From a virus, in IMG/VR virus record IMGVR_UViG_3300035670_000934, positions 1 to 30,724 of that record: a stretch of DNA of 30,724 bases; one strand, 5' to 3'. Positions within the stretch are counted from its first letter, which is position 1; each line of letters starts with the position of its first letter. Below are positions 1-7,448 of the stretch, one piece after another. A model generated the notes under the pieces. It saw nothing but the letters and a program-made list of their open reading frames with translations. It made no database searches and was not told the origin of the DNA. The position numbers and the translations under genes are program-made.

Positions 1-773
1 ATCCAATCCCCGCTGGACAATTCGATGTCCGGCCGGGCGACTGAATATTGCCAACCGGATGGCGGTGTTATTTCTGCCAACTTTTCGGCAGGCAATTCGG
101 TTGGCGCATTGTTGTCGTGGATGCGATTCAAGCCTGGATGTGGTGCCCGAAAATTGGAATCCGACAGCGTCGGGGTTGGTGGAGTAAATGCGGGCGTCTG
201 ATAGCCTGGGTTCCCCGGATACCAGTCCGCAGGCATGAGAAAGCAAGAGCACCACTCGGACACATTCATCATGTAAGGCAGCATAGGGGTTGAGCCGTAG
301 TATGTTTGTGCCCGCCCAAACACTCTGGCGATAAACCCGCTGTTTCGTTTGCTTGTCCAGCTCATTGATGTAGCAACGCCGTGGACATATTGCCATTCAT
401 CCCAAGAGGATGTCTGTGCGCCCCATTTCTGTGCATTGATCCACGACGTGGTTCCCCAGATTATGTTTGGAGGCCCGCTGACAGGCCAGTCGGTGTTACA
501 CGCCTCGACCGTCCCAAAGCACTCCAGCTTGTTCATGTTGTGCGGATAGTAGGAGATGTCCCAGTAACAGCTCGGTTTAAACTCAAGTACCCACGCTTCG
601 CGCGGGTCTTGCGAGGCCGGATCCCTGGCTACGATCGCTACGAACGGCTCTACGCCGAGTTTAAAATATGGGTAGTAGCTTTGCTCTGAGCACTGAGCTA
701 AACCTGCGACAAGCCAAGACCACACCATCACACACGCCACGACCACCGCGACCGACCGACTTGCGAGTTTCAT
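1..773 (-). CDS. Secreted protein of unknown function, 3' end beyond window
   Basis: An open frame of 257 codons runs from ATG at 773 to the left edge without a stop, so the gene is partial. GGAGG at 781-785 sits 7 nt before the ATG. Residues 1-27 form a clear signal peptide: Lys2 and Arg6, then a Val/Ala-rich core, ending near Ala-Gly-Leu-Ala. A Cys follows at 28, but the residues before it do not fit a lipobox well. The mature part is rich in Trp, Tyr and Cys and has a Thr/Pro linker near residues 205-215. I do not recognise the family. It is the last visible gene of the leftward early operon, after a small HTH gene. An exported product here could be an envelope-acting cargo protein or a lysis-related protein; neither is shown. 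Confidence 0.75.
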   Translation of the reverse strand, partial: MKLASRSVAVVVACVMVWSWLVAGLAQCSEQSYYPYFKLGVEPFVAIVARDPASQDPREAWVLEFKPSCYWDISYYPHNMNKLECFGTVEACNTDWPVSGPPNIIWGTTSWINAQKWGAQTSSWDEWQYVHGVATSMSWTSKRNSGFIARVFGRAQTYYGSTPMLPYMMNVSEWCSCFLMPADWYPGNPGYQTPAFTPPTPTLSDSNFRAPHPGLNRIHDNNAPTELPAEKLAEITPPSGWQYSVARPDIELSSGDW

Positions 774-847
774 AACGAAACCTCCGTGAACAAAGAGCCA
801 CAAGTTCTTGAACTGGCCCAAGTCCTAGGAGGTTCGATGTCGCTTTG

Positions 848-1057
848 TCAAACAGGTTCGCCACCTTTCCACGCAGTGCGTTTTCCCCAGCGTACGGCGG
901 CTTGGCGAATGCAGCGGTAGACGGTGCACCGATGGACGTCGAGCTTCTTGGCGATCTGGCCGTACTTCAGAAGGAACTCGCCGTCTCCGTCCAGCTCTCC
1001 AGCCAGACGCAGGATCGTGTCGACCTGCTCCTCGGTCAGTTTCCTGCCTGACGTCAT
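848..1057 (-). CDS. Small helix-turn-helix protein
   Basis: The protein is 69 aa, from ATG at 1057 with an SD-like GAGGAGG about 9 nt upstream. Residues about 33-56 (YGQIAKKLDVHRCTVYRCIR) read as a helix-turn-helix of the Hin/homeodomain-like type, with the usual pattern of a short helix, a turn and a recognition helix. The N-terminus (KLTEEQVDTILRLA) would form the first helix of a three-helix bundle. It probably binds DNA. It lies near the end of the early operon, so it could be a late-gene activator or another regulator; the target is unknown. Confidence 0.65.
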   Translation of the reverse strand: MTSGRKLTEEQVDTILRLAGELDGDGEFLLKYGQIAKKLDVHRCTVYRCIRQAAVRWGKRTAWKGGEPV

Positions 1058-1062
1058 GGTGC

Positions 1063-1278
1063 TCAGTCCTCCTCGGGTACCACACGCATCTTGACGGGGA
1101 TCTTCCCGCCTTCCCCTTTGAGCAGGTGCAGCAGCTGCACGCCAGCATCCGGCGTCAGCTCGAACTCCACGGCAAACCCATCACGCAATTCTTCGAGCAA
1201 CGCTTGAGCCATGTCCATGGTGGAAGCGGCTTGGCCCTGCAGCTGGTCGAGCCGTCCGCGTAAACGACGCATCCCCAT
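1063..1278 (-). CDS. Small phage protein, unknown
   Basis: The protein is 71 aa, from ATG at 1278 with an excellent SD (AGGAGGTGA, about 1282-1290). The N-terminal half (residues 3-33) is helical and could form a coiled coil. The C-terminal half is predicted to be mixed strand and helix (VEFELTPDAGVQLLHLL). No motif was recognised. Its start lies inside the 3' end of the upstream membrane-protein frame (overlap 98 nt), which is unusual in this otherwise tidy operon. The strong SD favours this gene as the real one of the two. Confidence 0.6.
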   Translation of the reverse strand: MGMRRLRGRLDQLQGQAASTMDMAQALLEELRDGFAVEFELTPDAGVQLLHLLKGEGGKIPVKMRVVPEED

Positions 1279-1414
1279 CGGTCACCTCCTGATCTCGAAA
1301 GTCATCCTCATCAAACAACAAGCACCACACGGCGATCAGCGGAACGCACGGCACCACGACCGCCAGCACAGCCGCGAAACACATCCAGCACAGCAGGTCC
1401 TTCGCGTATCGCAT
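1181..1414 (-). CDS. Putative small membrane protein
   Basis: The frame is 77 aa, starting at ATG 1414, which overlaps the TCA stop complement of the upstream gene (ATGA coupling), with GGAGGAG about 10 nt before it. Residues 8-34 form a strong hydrophobic segment rich in Cys, Val and Ala, followed by an acidic patch (FDEDDF). The rest is low-complexity and overlaps the next gene in another frame. The start signals and the membrane segment support translation. The tail after about residue 45 looks like read-through of out-of-frame sequence, so the true product may be only a short membrane peptide with a poorly conserved tail. Confidence 0.45.
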   Translation of the reverse strand: MRYAKDLLCWMCFAAVLAVVVPCVPLIAVWCLLFDEDDFRDQEVTDGDASFTRTARPAAGPSRFHHGHGSSVARRIA

Positions 1415-1674
1415 CAGTCCCGGCTCCTCCTTCGCGTCACCAAGCCCATGTTCGGGCTGGGCACTTCGGTGATCTCCAACTCATCGCCGTGACCCTCCTG
1501 GCTCGCGAGCTTGTTCCGCGTCCAGTTCTGGCGAATGCGTTCGCATGCCTGGCGGATCTCCGCCTGGGTCGGTTCGTAGGCCTTCGCCGACCCACAGCAA
1601 CGCGGGCACTTCGTCCAGGTCCGCGCGTCCCAGGTGTATTCGCAGACGTCGCAGGTCGTCAGGATGTCGTCCAT
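1414..1674 (-). CDS. Zinc-ribbon protein
   Basis: The protein is 86 aa. ATG 1674 was chosen because it follows the upstream stop (1676-1678) by one base and has GGGAGGAG about 10 nt before it; the longer frame to 1782 is only overlap with the upstream gene. Cys8, Cys11, Cys23 and Cys26 form two CxxC pairs, a compact zinc ribbon (CDVC ... CPRC). The remainder (residues 34-60) is helical and charged. Zinc ribbons of this size in phages are usually nucleic-acid or protein-binding adaptors. It lies directly after the putative resolvase/nuclease gene, with coupled translation, but no specific role can be assigned. Confidence 0.65.
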   Translation of the reverse strand: MDDILTTCDVCEYTWDARTWTKCPRCCGSAKAYEPTQAEIRQACERIRQNWTRNKLASQEGHGDELEITEVPSPNMGLVTRRRSRD

Positions 1675-1675
1675 G

Positions 1676-2050
1676 TCAGCTGAACTCCTCCCGCTCCCAG
1701 AGGCCTGCCTTGGTGAGCGTGTACCCGACCCAATGGAACTCCGGGAATCGCTCGGCCGCGGTCTTGATCTTGATCTTCGCATCGTCCTCCCAGCCGCCGC
1801 CGCCTTTGACGTCGATCAGCTCGAGCTCGAGGTCTGCCCGCAGGACCAGGAAGTCGGGCGTGTAGTGGACCGCGACGCGCTTCCCGGTCGCGCCCGGGAC
1901 GATGCAGAACTTGAGAGCCTCGTAGTGGTAGCCGAGGATCTCGCCGGCCGCTCGGAGAGAAAACAACCGCTCCGCGAATTTGGCCTCGGTGCGATTCATG
2001 ACGCCCTTGGGCGTTGAGCCGAGTCGGCCGCGTGCTCGCTGGAATCTCAT
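1676..2050 (-). CDS. PD-(D/E)XK nuclease, DUF1064-like (possible junction resolvase)
   Basis: The protein is 124 aa from ATG 2050, which overlaps the stop of the replication gene (ATGA, 2047-2050) and has GGAGG just upstream; a longer frame to 2281 is a shadow of that gene. Glu22 lies in an N-terminal helix, Asp66 in YTPDFLV, and Asp80 and Lys82 in ELIDVKGG. This spacing is that of a PD-(D/E)XK nuclease core, and the order resembles the DUF1064 phage family. Such proteins sit beside phage replication genes and are thought to process branched DNA. The adjacent replication and annealing-type genes agree with that. The family assignment is from memory of the motif pattern. Confidence 0.65.
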   Translation of the reverse strand: MRFQRARGRLGSTPKGVMNRTEAKFAERLFSLRAAGEILGYHYEALKFCIVPGATGKRVAVHYTPDFLVLRADLELELIDVKGGGGWEDDAKIKIKTAAERFPEFHWVGYTLTKAGLWEREEFS

Positions 2051-2880
2051 GTCACGTCCTCCGTTGGTTGCAGTGCGCGAGCCAGCTGCTCTTTGAGTGT
2101 CAGCTCGGACGAATCGATCTGTGGTCGTTTGCCAAGTTCCCCCAACAAACGCCTTGTGCGTGCCTTCTCCTGTGCGGCGACCTTTTCCTCCTGGCCATTG
2201 CTGGATCGCTCCGGCCAAGTCCCATGTGTCAGCCGCCAGTGCAACGCCCCAATGTTCCAGGCACCGCCAGAGGCCTGCCATTCATCCACCGCCGCGCTGA
2301 CGCTTTTGGGAGTCATCCCCAGAGCCTTCGCTCCATCGACCGCACCGCGAACGTCGCCCATGTCCAGCTTGCGGAGTCGTCGCTCGGCTTCCTCCCAACC
2401 GTCAGAACCTCCCCCTCCTCCTTCCGGCGAAGCGGAAACAGATGCTGCGATCGGCGAGGGGGTAGGGGGAGGTTCTTGTATTCTTCTCTTCTCTTCTCTG
2501 GTCACGCTTTTGTCACGATGCGCGCGTGACATTATTGGGACACGCGCGTGACGCTTGCGATCAGCAGCAAGTGCTCTTACCTTCGAGCCTTGCGACAAAT
2601 GGCGGTCGAATTTCGCGATCTCAAGACCGTCTTTTTTCTCGACTAACCAACCCACATTAACCATCGCTCGAGCGAACCCTTGCGCGCCTATGTAGCGATC
2701 AATGAACAAAAGTGTCACGCCAGGCGCGTGACACGATGAGAGCTGTTGATCGCACCATCGCCAGAAGCGGATGAGCTTGCCGACAACCTCGTCCTCAGTG
2801 ATTCCGAGGTGCGCAGCGACGGCGATCACCTCGGGTTTTTCAGGAAGCGTCAGTTCGACCTTGATCCAATCACCGGCCAT
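2047..2880 (-). CDS. Phage replication protein, DnaD/O-like
   Basis: The protein is 277 aa from ATG 2880, with GGAAGGA about 10 nt upstream and a 4 nt gap from the preceding gene. Residues 1-95 (starting MAGDWIKVELTLPEKPEV) form a winged-helix-like domain of a type I associate with phage replication initiators that load helicase. Residues 120-160 are a basic and then Pro/Gly-rich linker. The C-terminal part (about 160-235) contains GMTPKSVSAAVDEW and a Trp-rich helix typical of DnaD-like C-terminal regions. It most likely opens or marks the phage origin and recruits the host helicase. No origin iterons were recognised in or near the gene. A generic transcription factor is a less likely alternative. 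Confidence 0.55.
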   Translation of the reverse strand: MAGDWIKVELTLPEKPEVIAVAAHLGITEDEVVGKLIRFWRWCDQQLSSCHAPGVTLLFIDRYIGAQGFARAMVNVGWLVEKKDGLEIAKFDRHLSQGSKVRALAADRKRHARVPIMSRAHRDKSVTREEKRRIQEPPPTPSPIAASVSASPEGGGGGSDGWEEAERRLRKLDMGDVRGAVDGAKALGMTPKSVSAAVDEWQASGGAWNIGALHWRLTHGTWPERSSNGQEEKVAAQEKARTRRLLGELGKRPQIDSSELTLKEQLARALQPTEDVT

Positions 2881-2884
2881 ATCG

Positions 2885-3868
2885 TCAGTCCTTCCCGTTC
2901 GACCGCGGTCCTCGCGCGTCCCGGATCTGCTCGCGGCGCCAGTCGCACCACTCCATGAGCGTCAGTTGATCCTCGTCGGTCGTGAGCAACGCCGCTGCCG
3001 CCTTCTGGTACTCGTCCACGTCGCTGATCTGCTCCTTGGCCTCCAGAATCGCCTGGATGCCACGGAAGAGCGCCTGAGCCGCCGTGGGCTCTGCTGGCTT
3101 CTCCGGCTCAGCAGCCGCCTCCTGAGCGGCCTCTGGCTCGACAGGGTCCTCCAGCTTGGCAACGGACTCTCCTTCGAGTGTGGGGGCGTCCATGTCGGCC
3201 TGCTCCGCAATCCAGTCCGACCCGGTGAGACGCGCGAAGATCTTCGCGAAGAATTTGCGGCGCGCCTTTCCCAACACAGCGTCCGCACCCATCCCGGCGT
3301 TCTCGACCACGGGGATGCGGTAGTCGCCCTCCGACGTGTGGGCACACTGCAGTTCCTGCGGCACGCCGTTCAATCGCCAGGTGGCGCGCATCGACACCAG
3401 GACGTGGCTGGCTGAAGTCGTGCGTGTCGGGACGCCTTCGCTCACCTCGAGGTGCGTCAGGCCCGGCCACTCCCGCACCGCACGCTCGAAGTAGGCCTTC
3501 GTCAAGTAACAGCGACCCACCAGTACGTTCATCTCGTTGCCGATAATGCTGGCGCCGCGGAGCATACCCTCAATCACAGCGTCCCGGATGACGCCTTCTC
3601 CGTAGGGCTTGACCTCCTTGCCGTTTTTGTCCACGGCTCCTGGTTTGCGGTCGGTCAGGAATCCCAGGGGCGTGTTCGCCAGGGCCATGATGTCCTGCAT
3701 CAGCGGACCGGTCAGGTGCTTGCGGATCGTCTGCATTCCGTTGGCCAGGGCCAGCGTTCGGCGGATCGGCGAGAGTTTTTGCAGCGTGGCCAGGCTGCAG
3801 TCCTGGCAGGCTTTCTCGATCTCGATGATGACGTTCTCTTCGACCTTCTTGATAATGGCTGTGCTCAT
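2885..3868 (-). CDS. Candidate recombination / ssDNA-annealing protein
   Basis: The protein is 327 aa from ATG 3868, which overlaps the upstream stop (ATGA). The most telling stretch is residues about 193-220 (GADAVLGKARRKFFAKIF, then RLTGSDW). It resembles the GKA-x-RK...LTG pattern I associate with phage RecT/Erf-type annealing proteins, but I cannot confirm this. The N-terminal half is helical. Residues 225-270 are an acidic, Ala/Glu/Pro-rich linker, and a helical C-terminal module follows. Position supports a role in recombination, because it precedes the replication protein and the DUF1064-like nuclease. It could also be an unrelated phage scaffold for replication. Confidence 0.4.
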   Translation of the reverse strand: MSTAIIKKVEENVIIEIEKACQDCSLATLQKLSPIRRTLALANGMQTIRKHLTGPLMQDIMALANTPLGFLTDRKPGAVDKNGKEVKPYGEGVIRDAVIEGMLRGASIIGNEMNVLVGRCYLTKAYFERAVREWPGLTHLEVSEGVPTRTTSASHVLVSMRATWRLNGVPQELQCAHTSEGDYRIPVVENAGMGADAVLGKARRKFFAKIFARLTGSDWIAEQADMDAPTLEGESVAKLEDPVEPEAAQEAAAEPEKPAEPTAAQALFRGIQAILEAKEQISDVDEYQKAAAALLTTDEDQLTLMEWCDWRREQIRDARGPRSNGKD

Positions 3869-4146
3869 GCCGTATCCTGTGCGTGAAATACCTGTCGTTC
3901 AATGCGTCGTGCCTGTTTGAAGTGTGGGCAGTAGCGGCCTGTCTCCGGGCACCGCCCAGACATGCTCATCGTCCCGCCACAACAGCCGTCGCGATCAATG
4001 CGGTCGGTAACCTGCTGGTTGATCCAGCCGGAGGCCGCGTGCATCTCGACGTTGGTCAGTGGCCGCGGTGGATCGCCACGCAGCATGTTGCGGCAGGTCG
4101 GATCGGTGGCCACCTGGCGGCCGAGTTCGAGCAGTTCCGGAGTCAT
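3865..4146 (-). CDS. Small Cys-rich protein, unknown
   Basis: The protein is 93 aa from ATG 4146 with GAGGAGG about 10 nt upstream. Both ends overlap neighbours by four bases (ATGA at 4143-4146 and at 3865-3868), which ties it into the operon. Cys18 lies in the N-terminal helical part. Cys55, Cys56, Cys66, Cys73 and His75 are in the C-terminal third and could bind a metal. No family was recognised. Confidence 0.6.
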   Translation of the reverse strand: MTPELLELGRQVATDPTCRNMLRGDPPRPLTNVEMHAASGWINQQVTDRIDRDGCCGGTMSMSGRCPETGRYCPHFKQARRIERQVFHAQDTA

Positions 4147-4280
4147 GGCTCTGCAACCTCCTCGTCGTCATCGCCGTCGTACCCCCAGTCATCCGCAACC
4201 ATCGGACACTCACACGGATGATCACCCTGCTCATCCGCTGGTTCCGCGTACACCCGCCCACATCTGCTACATTTCGCCAT
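4143..4280 (-). CDS. 45-residue zinc-finger-like protein
   Basis: A short gene from ATG 4280 to the stop at 4143-4145, giving 45 aa. AGGAG lies 7 nt before the ATG. Cys4-x2-Cys7 opens the protein and Cys23-x-Cys25 follows, so a small zinc site is plausible. The C-terminus is strongly acidic (DGDDDEEVAEP). It overlaps the upstream gene by 14 nt and the downstream start as ATGA. Its size, start signals and couplings make it a likely real gene. Confidence 0.6.
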   Translation of the reverse strand: MAKCSRCGRVYAEPADEQGDHPCECPMVADDWGYDGDDDEEVAEP

Positions 4281-4518
4281 TCCACAACTCCTGTTGTCCC
4301 TTGCACGGCCGCGCGGCCTTCATCCGTTTCACCGTGGCCATCTTGACCTCGCCCAACTGCACGCGAATCTCGTGGCACCAGATCCGGTACGGGTGATACC
4401 GCCGCATGTGGTACGGATACGCAGCTCGGAGAGCCGCCCGCAACGCCTTCCTGTCGTCGGTTCCGACCTTCGCGATCACCGCCGCAATGATCGGCCGCGC
4501 GTGGTCACGCCAGGTCAC
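4267..4518 (-). CDS. Basic 83-residue phage protein, unknown
   Basis: GTG 4518 is the chosen start. It overlaps the upstream stop as GTGA and has GGAGGTGG directly before it, while the longer frame to 4590 is a shadow. The protein is basic and rich in Arg, Trp, Tyr and His (for example YHMRRYHPYRIWCHEI). The first 35 residues look helical. No catalytic motif is visible. It may bind nucleic acid by charge, but that is only inference. Confidence 0.6.
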   Translation of the reverse strand: MTWRDHARPIIAAVIAKVGTDDRKALRAALRAAYPYHMRRYHPYRIWCHEIRVQLGEVKMATVKRMKAARPCKGQQELWNGEM

Positions 4519-4745
4519 GCTCCACCTCCAGCCGCTCGTATAGCATCTGATGTAATGATTTCGATGCCGCCACGGTGGCTGATCGTCCACAGCTTTGCGT
4601 CGGGATGCTCGGATTTGAATGCCCGAATCGCATCTTCGATATCAACAGCGATTACCCCGCAGTGAATGGTCACGGTGTAGCCGCTATCATTCTTGATCTG
4701 TCCCGTGATGCAAAACGCATCGCAGCGTCGTGGCATGGATGTCAC
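4515..4745 (-). CDS. Small phage protein, unknown
   Basis: The protein is 76 aa. The likely start is GTG 4745: it overlaps the upstream stop (GTGA) and has GGAGGTGGG a few bases upstream, almost the same arrangement as the next gene. An ATG at 4736 in the same frame is the alternative. The body reads as a small alpha/beta fold (TVTIHCGVIAVDIEDAIRAF, then AKLWTISHRGG). No known domain was identified. Confidence 0.6.
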   Translation of the reverse strand: MTSMPRRCDAFCITGQIKNDSGYTVTIHCGVIAVDIEDAIRAFKSEHPDAKLWTISHRGGIEIITSDAIRAAGGGA

Positions 4746-5095
4746 TTCCCACCTCCATCCGATTTCGCTCCGAACAACGCCTCACCCTTGGCCGTGGCCC
4801 ACTCCACCCACCTGGCGTTGTCGCACAACAGATCCTGCGGAGGCTGCTCGCCGAATACCTTGTAGGTGGCCATCTCCTCGTGCCTGCAGCCTTTGCCGCG
4901 ACTGCAAAAGATGACCCCACCAAGATCCTCGGTCTTGTAGTAGACCCAAGCCACCTCGCCCGCGCGGATCGTATCCGACAGCTGGTCGAGCGCGTCCACA
5001 TTCCCGGCCGCATCGATCACGACGCGCAGGAAGTACGGGGCACGCGACAGGGATAACCGTTTGCCTTCGGCCGGACCATCGAGAAATGTGATCAT
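4742..5095 (-). CDS. Small phage protein, unknown
   Basis: The protein is 117 aa from ATG 5095, whose first base is shared with the upstream TGA (TGATG coupling); the longer frame to 5215 is a shadow. The N-terminal half is strand-rich (MITFLDGPAEGKRLSLSRA). The middle holds Cys-containing VIFCSRGKGCRHEEM, and the C-terminal half has a helical segment around DNARWVEWATAKGEALF. No domain was recognised. Confidence 0.6.
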   Translation of the reverse strand: MITFLDGPAEGKRLSLSRAPYFLRVVIDAAGNVDALDQLSDTIRAGEVAWVYYKTEDLGGVIFCSRGKGCRHEEMATYKVFGEQPPQDLLCDNARWVEWATAKGEALFGAKSDGGGK

Positions 5096-5376
5096 CAGCT
5101 CACCGTCATCAGCCGTTCGAACTTGTAATACTCCTGCTCCCAGTCGCGATCCATCAGCATGGCCTGGCGGCAGCGGACCTTGTCCTTCACACGCATGACC
5201 ACCAGGAACTCCCACGGCTTGCAGGGAAATCGTCGAATGGACTCGCCAAAGGCTTTCGCGACCATGGCCCCTTCTGACCAGGCGTCAATGACGATTCCGC
5301 CGCACGGGCACCGCTGGTCGAGTGCCTCACCCTGCTTCACCCGATAAATGAAAAAGTGGTACTTGGCGGGCCACAT
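5095..5376 (-). CDS. Small phage protein, unknown
   Basis: The protein is 93 aa from ATG 5376, with GGGAGGT 7 nt upstream, and it begins 2 nt after the preceding stop. It contains RCPCGG near residue 25 and two further Cys. A strand-like WEFLVVMRVKDKV segment follows, then a charged helical C-terminus (DRDWEQEYYKFERL). It may form a small metal or disulfide-bearing fold. Nothing indicates a specific role. Confidence 0.55.
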   Translation of the reverse strand: MWPAKYHFFIYRVKQGEALDQRCPCGGIVIDAWSEGAMVAKAFGESIRRFPCKPWEFLVVMRVKDKVRCRQAMLMDRDWEQEYYKFERLMTVS

Positions 5377-5378
5377 CG

Positions 5379-5630
5379 TTACGACCTCCCGGTAGGCGTC
5401 ATGTTCGGCGACAGCAGGCTCTGGATCAGCTCCAACACCTGGTAGCACCCGTCGGCCTGGGCGTCGAGCTCGCGGGCGCGCTCCCGATCTTCGGCGGCCT
5501 CGTCGTTGTCGCGTTGGATGGCGCGGAGCGCGATGGCTCCGGCGTCCTCGCGCTTCTCCTCGATCATCTGCAGTACTTCGGCCTCGACCCGGCGGAGTGT
5601 GGCGTACAGGCGGTGGGAACGTTTATTCAT
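5379..5630 (-). CDS. Coiled-coil-like small protein
   Basis: The protein is 83 aa from ATG 5630 with AGGAG about 10 nt before it; the longer frame to 5705 lacks support. Nearly the whole sequence is charged and helical (LRRVEAEVLQMIEEKRED, then ERARELDAQADGCYQVLEL), which suggests one long helix or a helical hairpin. No family was recognised. Confidence 0.55.
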   Translation of the reverse strand: MNKRSHRLYATLRRVEAEVLQMIEEKREDAGAIALRAIQRDNDEAAEDRERARELDAQADGCYQVLELIQSLLSPNMTPTGRS

Positions 5631-5676
5631 GTCCTGAATCTCCTGCGGAAAGGGTGGAACACAGCGGATTACGCCG

Positions 5677-5760
5677 CTAGGTGGCCCTGGTAGATGGCAC
5701 GTCACTGAACATCACCAAGGCCACCCTGCGGAGCAACACCCTCCGCGCCTGCTGATTCAT
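5677..5760 (-). CDS. Possible 27-residue ORF
   Basis: ATG 5760 overlaps the stop of the DUF2303-like gene as ATGA, the same coupling used elsewhere in the operon, and the frame gives 27 basic residues before TAG. There is no recognisable motif and it fills an otherwise empty 126 nt gap. It may be a coupled micropeptide or simply chance. Confidence 0.2.
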   Translation of the reverse strand: MNQQARRVLLRRVALVMFSDVPSTRAT

Positions 5761-6515
5761 GAACGTAGCGTCGGAACGCCGTAGAAGACGGTGACGTTGT
5801 CAGGGGCTTCGCTCCGCAGTCGCTCCCCAATTTCGTTCTGCGCAGCGACGACCGCGTTTTCGATCTCGTCCGGGAGCGGCGTCAGATCGATTACGCAGCG
5901 TTGAACATCGATGTCCACGGACAAGCGAATCGTCGCGCGGAACAGCACGTCGGGGTTGGAGTAGACCAGCACCGTGGCGGTGATGAACTCGGGAATCTCC
6001 GAGCGGCCGGTCACCGCGGCATGCACGCCACGTCCCAGGGATTCGTCTCCATGGTTGAGCTTCGTGCCCCCTTCTTCCCGTTTCGTGAAATCGATCTGCC
6101 GGAAGATGGAAATCAACGTATCGTCGACGGCCCCGGCCAGGTTGCGTTTGAGAAACAAGACCAACGCCCGCTGATCGAAGGTCTTGGGAAGCTTTCGGAT
6201 CGCTTCGAACTGGTCCGAGTAACGCAGCTGCATACCGACCACCTCCAGCCGGTCGGCGTTATCGAACATGGCAACGATGCGATCCGAGTTGTGCCACACG
6301 GAGGCGGCGGCGCCTCCAAACGTCTCCACGGCTTCAAACAGGGACTGGAAAGTCTCCACGTTGCCCTCGAGCAGCGGGGCCGGAACGATCGTTTCCTTGA
6401 GAGTACCGGCGTGGGCCACGTATGCTTTGCGCGGATCGAATGCGTTGCGGAACACCTTGGGTTCTATGGACTTGACTGCCAGGCCACTGATGGCCTCCAC
6501 AAATTCCTTGAGCAT
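5757..6515 (-). CDS. DUF2303-like phage protein
   Basis: The protein is 252 aa from ATG 6515 with AAGGAG upstream. The overall plan resembles DUF2303 (YfdQ) proteins of phage early regions. A middle section contains a Trp and an Asn-Asp region (VWHNSDRIVAMFDNADR), followed by a Phe-rich helix (LVLFLKRNL). The C-terminal beta-rich part has a strand with Arg and Asp and ends near FYGVP. The function of this family is unknown. The gene lies between a strand-rich hypothetical gene and small genes of the early operon. The assignment is by overall pattern only. Confidence 0.45.
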   Translation of the reverse strand: MLKEFVEAISGLAVKSIEPKVFRNAFDPRKAYVAHAGTLKETIVPAPLLEGNVETFQSLFEAVETFGGAAASVWHNSDRIVAMFDNADRLEVVGMQLRYSDQFEAIRKLPKTFDQRALVLFLKRNLAGAVDDTLISIFRQIDFTKREEGGTKLNHGDESLGRGVHAAVTGRSEIPEFITATVLVYSNPDVLFRATIRLSVDIDVQRCVIDLTPLPDEIENAVVAAQNEIGERLRSEAPDNVTVFYGVPTLRS

Positions 6516-6619
6516 TGGTCAATCTCCTTGATCTGTTGCGTGGCGGAAAAAATGTGGGCAGTTTACGGAATCGTCGGGTCATGCCCAGGACCCTTCGCAC
6601 GGTGTGCGAGGTACGCGGC

Positions 6620-6952
6620 TCACTCGATCGTTTGTTGGTGGATGTTGTCGTCCGACAGGTCGTTGAACACGAGCCGTCCTCCTTTACGGAACCCGAAGCT
6701 GTAGGACTTCGAACGTCGCTTGGGGACGGTGCTGGTGACGTGGAACTTCCCGGACAGTGAGTCGAGCTGGCCTTGCTCGTCGCAGACCGGTTCGATCTGC
6801 AGTTCCAGCGACACCTTGCGGGTCTTGTTGTCCGCCGGGCGGTCCTCGCAATCGAGAGCCACCCGCTTCAGCTCGGACATGAAGGCCTCATTGATGCGGC
6901 CCCCATCCAGCTGCTCCATCAAACTCGCCAGGTTCAGTTCGTGCACGGTCAT
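6620..6952 (-). CDS. Hypothetical phage protein
   Basis: The protein is 110 aa from ATG 6952, overlapping the upstream stop as ATGA. It begins with a helical segment (residues 3-32), followed by alternating strands (KVSLELQIEPVCDEQG, then KFHVTSTV) and a basic KRRSKSYSFGFRKGG. No domain was recognised. Its place directly before the DUF2303-like gene suggests that the two act together, but nothing in the sequence shows how. Confidence 0.6.
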   Translation of the reverse strand: MTVHELNLASLMEQLDGGRINEAFMSELKRVALDCEDRPADNKTRKVSLELQIEPVCDEQGQLDSLSGKFHVTSTVPKRRSKSYSFGFRKGGRLVFNDLSDDNIHQQTIE

Positions 6953-7233
6953 CGATCGGTCTCCTTGGTGATCAGTTCGTACATCGTGACTCCAGTCGCG
7001 TGGTCCCGGGCGACGAGCGCGACGTTGTATCCGGCCGCTCTCAAATCAGAGATTCTTCCCGTATATTTCAGCGAGATTTGAGCCAGTTCCTTGTTGGTGG
7101 CGGGGCCTCGCTGCAGGCGCTCGAGGATGGCGAGGTTCTGCCCCGCCAGCCGCGGCTTCTCCGCCTTCACCAGGTGCGTGTCGCACGGGGCGATGCGGGG
7201 CGGCTGATCGAAGAGTGTCAGTTGCTCGGGCAT
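6949..7233 (-). CDS. Winged-helix-like small protein
   Basis: The protein is 94 aa from ATG 7233 with GAGGA upstream; the longer GTG frame to 7377 runs into non-coding sequence. Residues about 38-90 read as a winged helix: QNLAILERLQRG, a second helix with NKELAQISLKYTGRIS, LRAAGYNVALV, and a wing ending MYELI. This is the pattern of phage HTH proteins that begin MPEQLTLF. It probably binds DNA, with an unknown target. A weakly organised 215 nt region lies upstream. Confidence 0.55.
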   Translation of the reverse strand: MPEQLTLFDQPPRIAPCDTHLVKAEKPRLAGQNLAILERLQRGPATNKELAQISLKYTGRISDLRAAGYNVALVARDHATGVTMYELITKETDR

Positions 7234-7448
7234 GTTCAGTCCTCGCAAAACAGGCCGGCGTGACAGGCCGCCGGCGTCAACGTCATCGATGGAGCGTTCT
7301 GGCTTGACTCCCAGTTTGCCTTCCGCCCTGTCGCGGCTTACGTTGGTCGGGAATCGCTCAACCCCAGCGTGGCACACCCATCAGCACTCGCTCCATCTCG
7401 CCGGCCCGGAACGAATCCATGTCGGCCGACTATTCACAGGTAGGGTAT
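7234..7448. other. Non-coding gap in early operon
   Basis: This 215 nt stretch holds no convincing gene on either strand. The only open frames are under 25 codons or out-of-frame extensions of the winged-helix gene. A GGAGGTG falls at the end of the HNH gene but is followed only by an 18-codon GTG frame. No clear promoter or hairpin was seen. Confidence 0.4.

Noticed and set aside
5901-6704. Plus-strand open frame of 267 codons opposite the DUF2303-like gene
   Set aside because: The minus-strand gene has a good start and a consistent fold pattern. The opposite frame is His/Gly/Val-rich noise.
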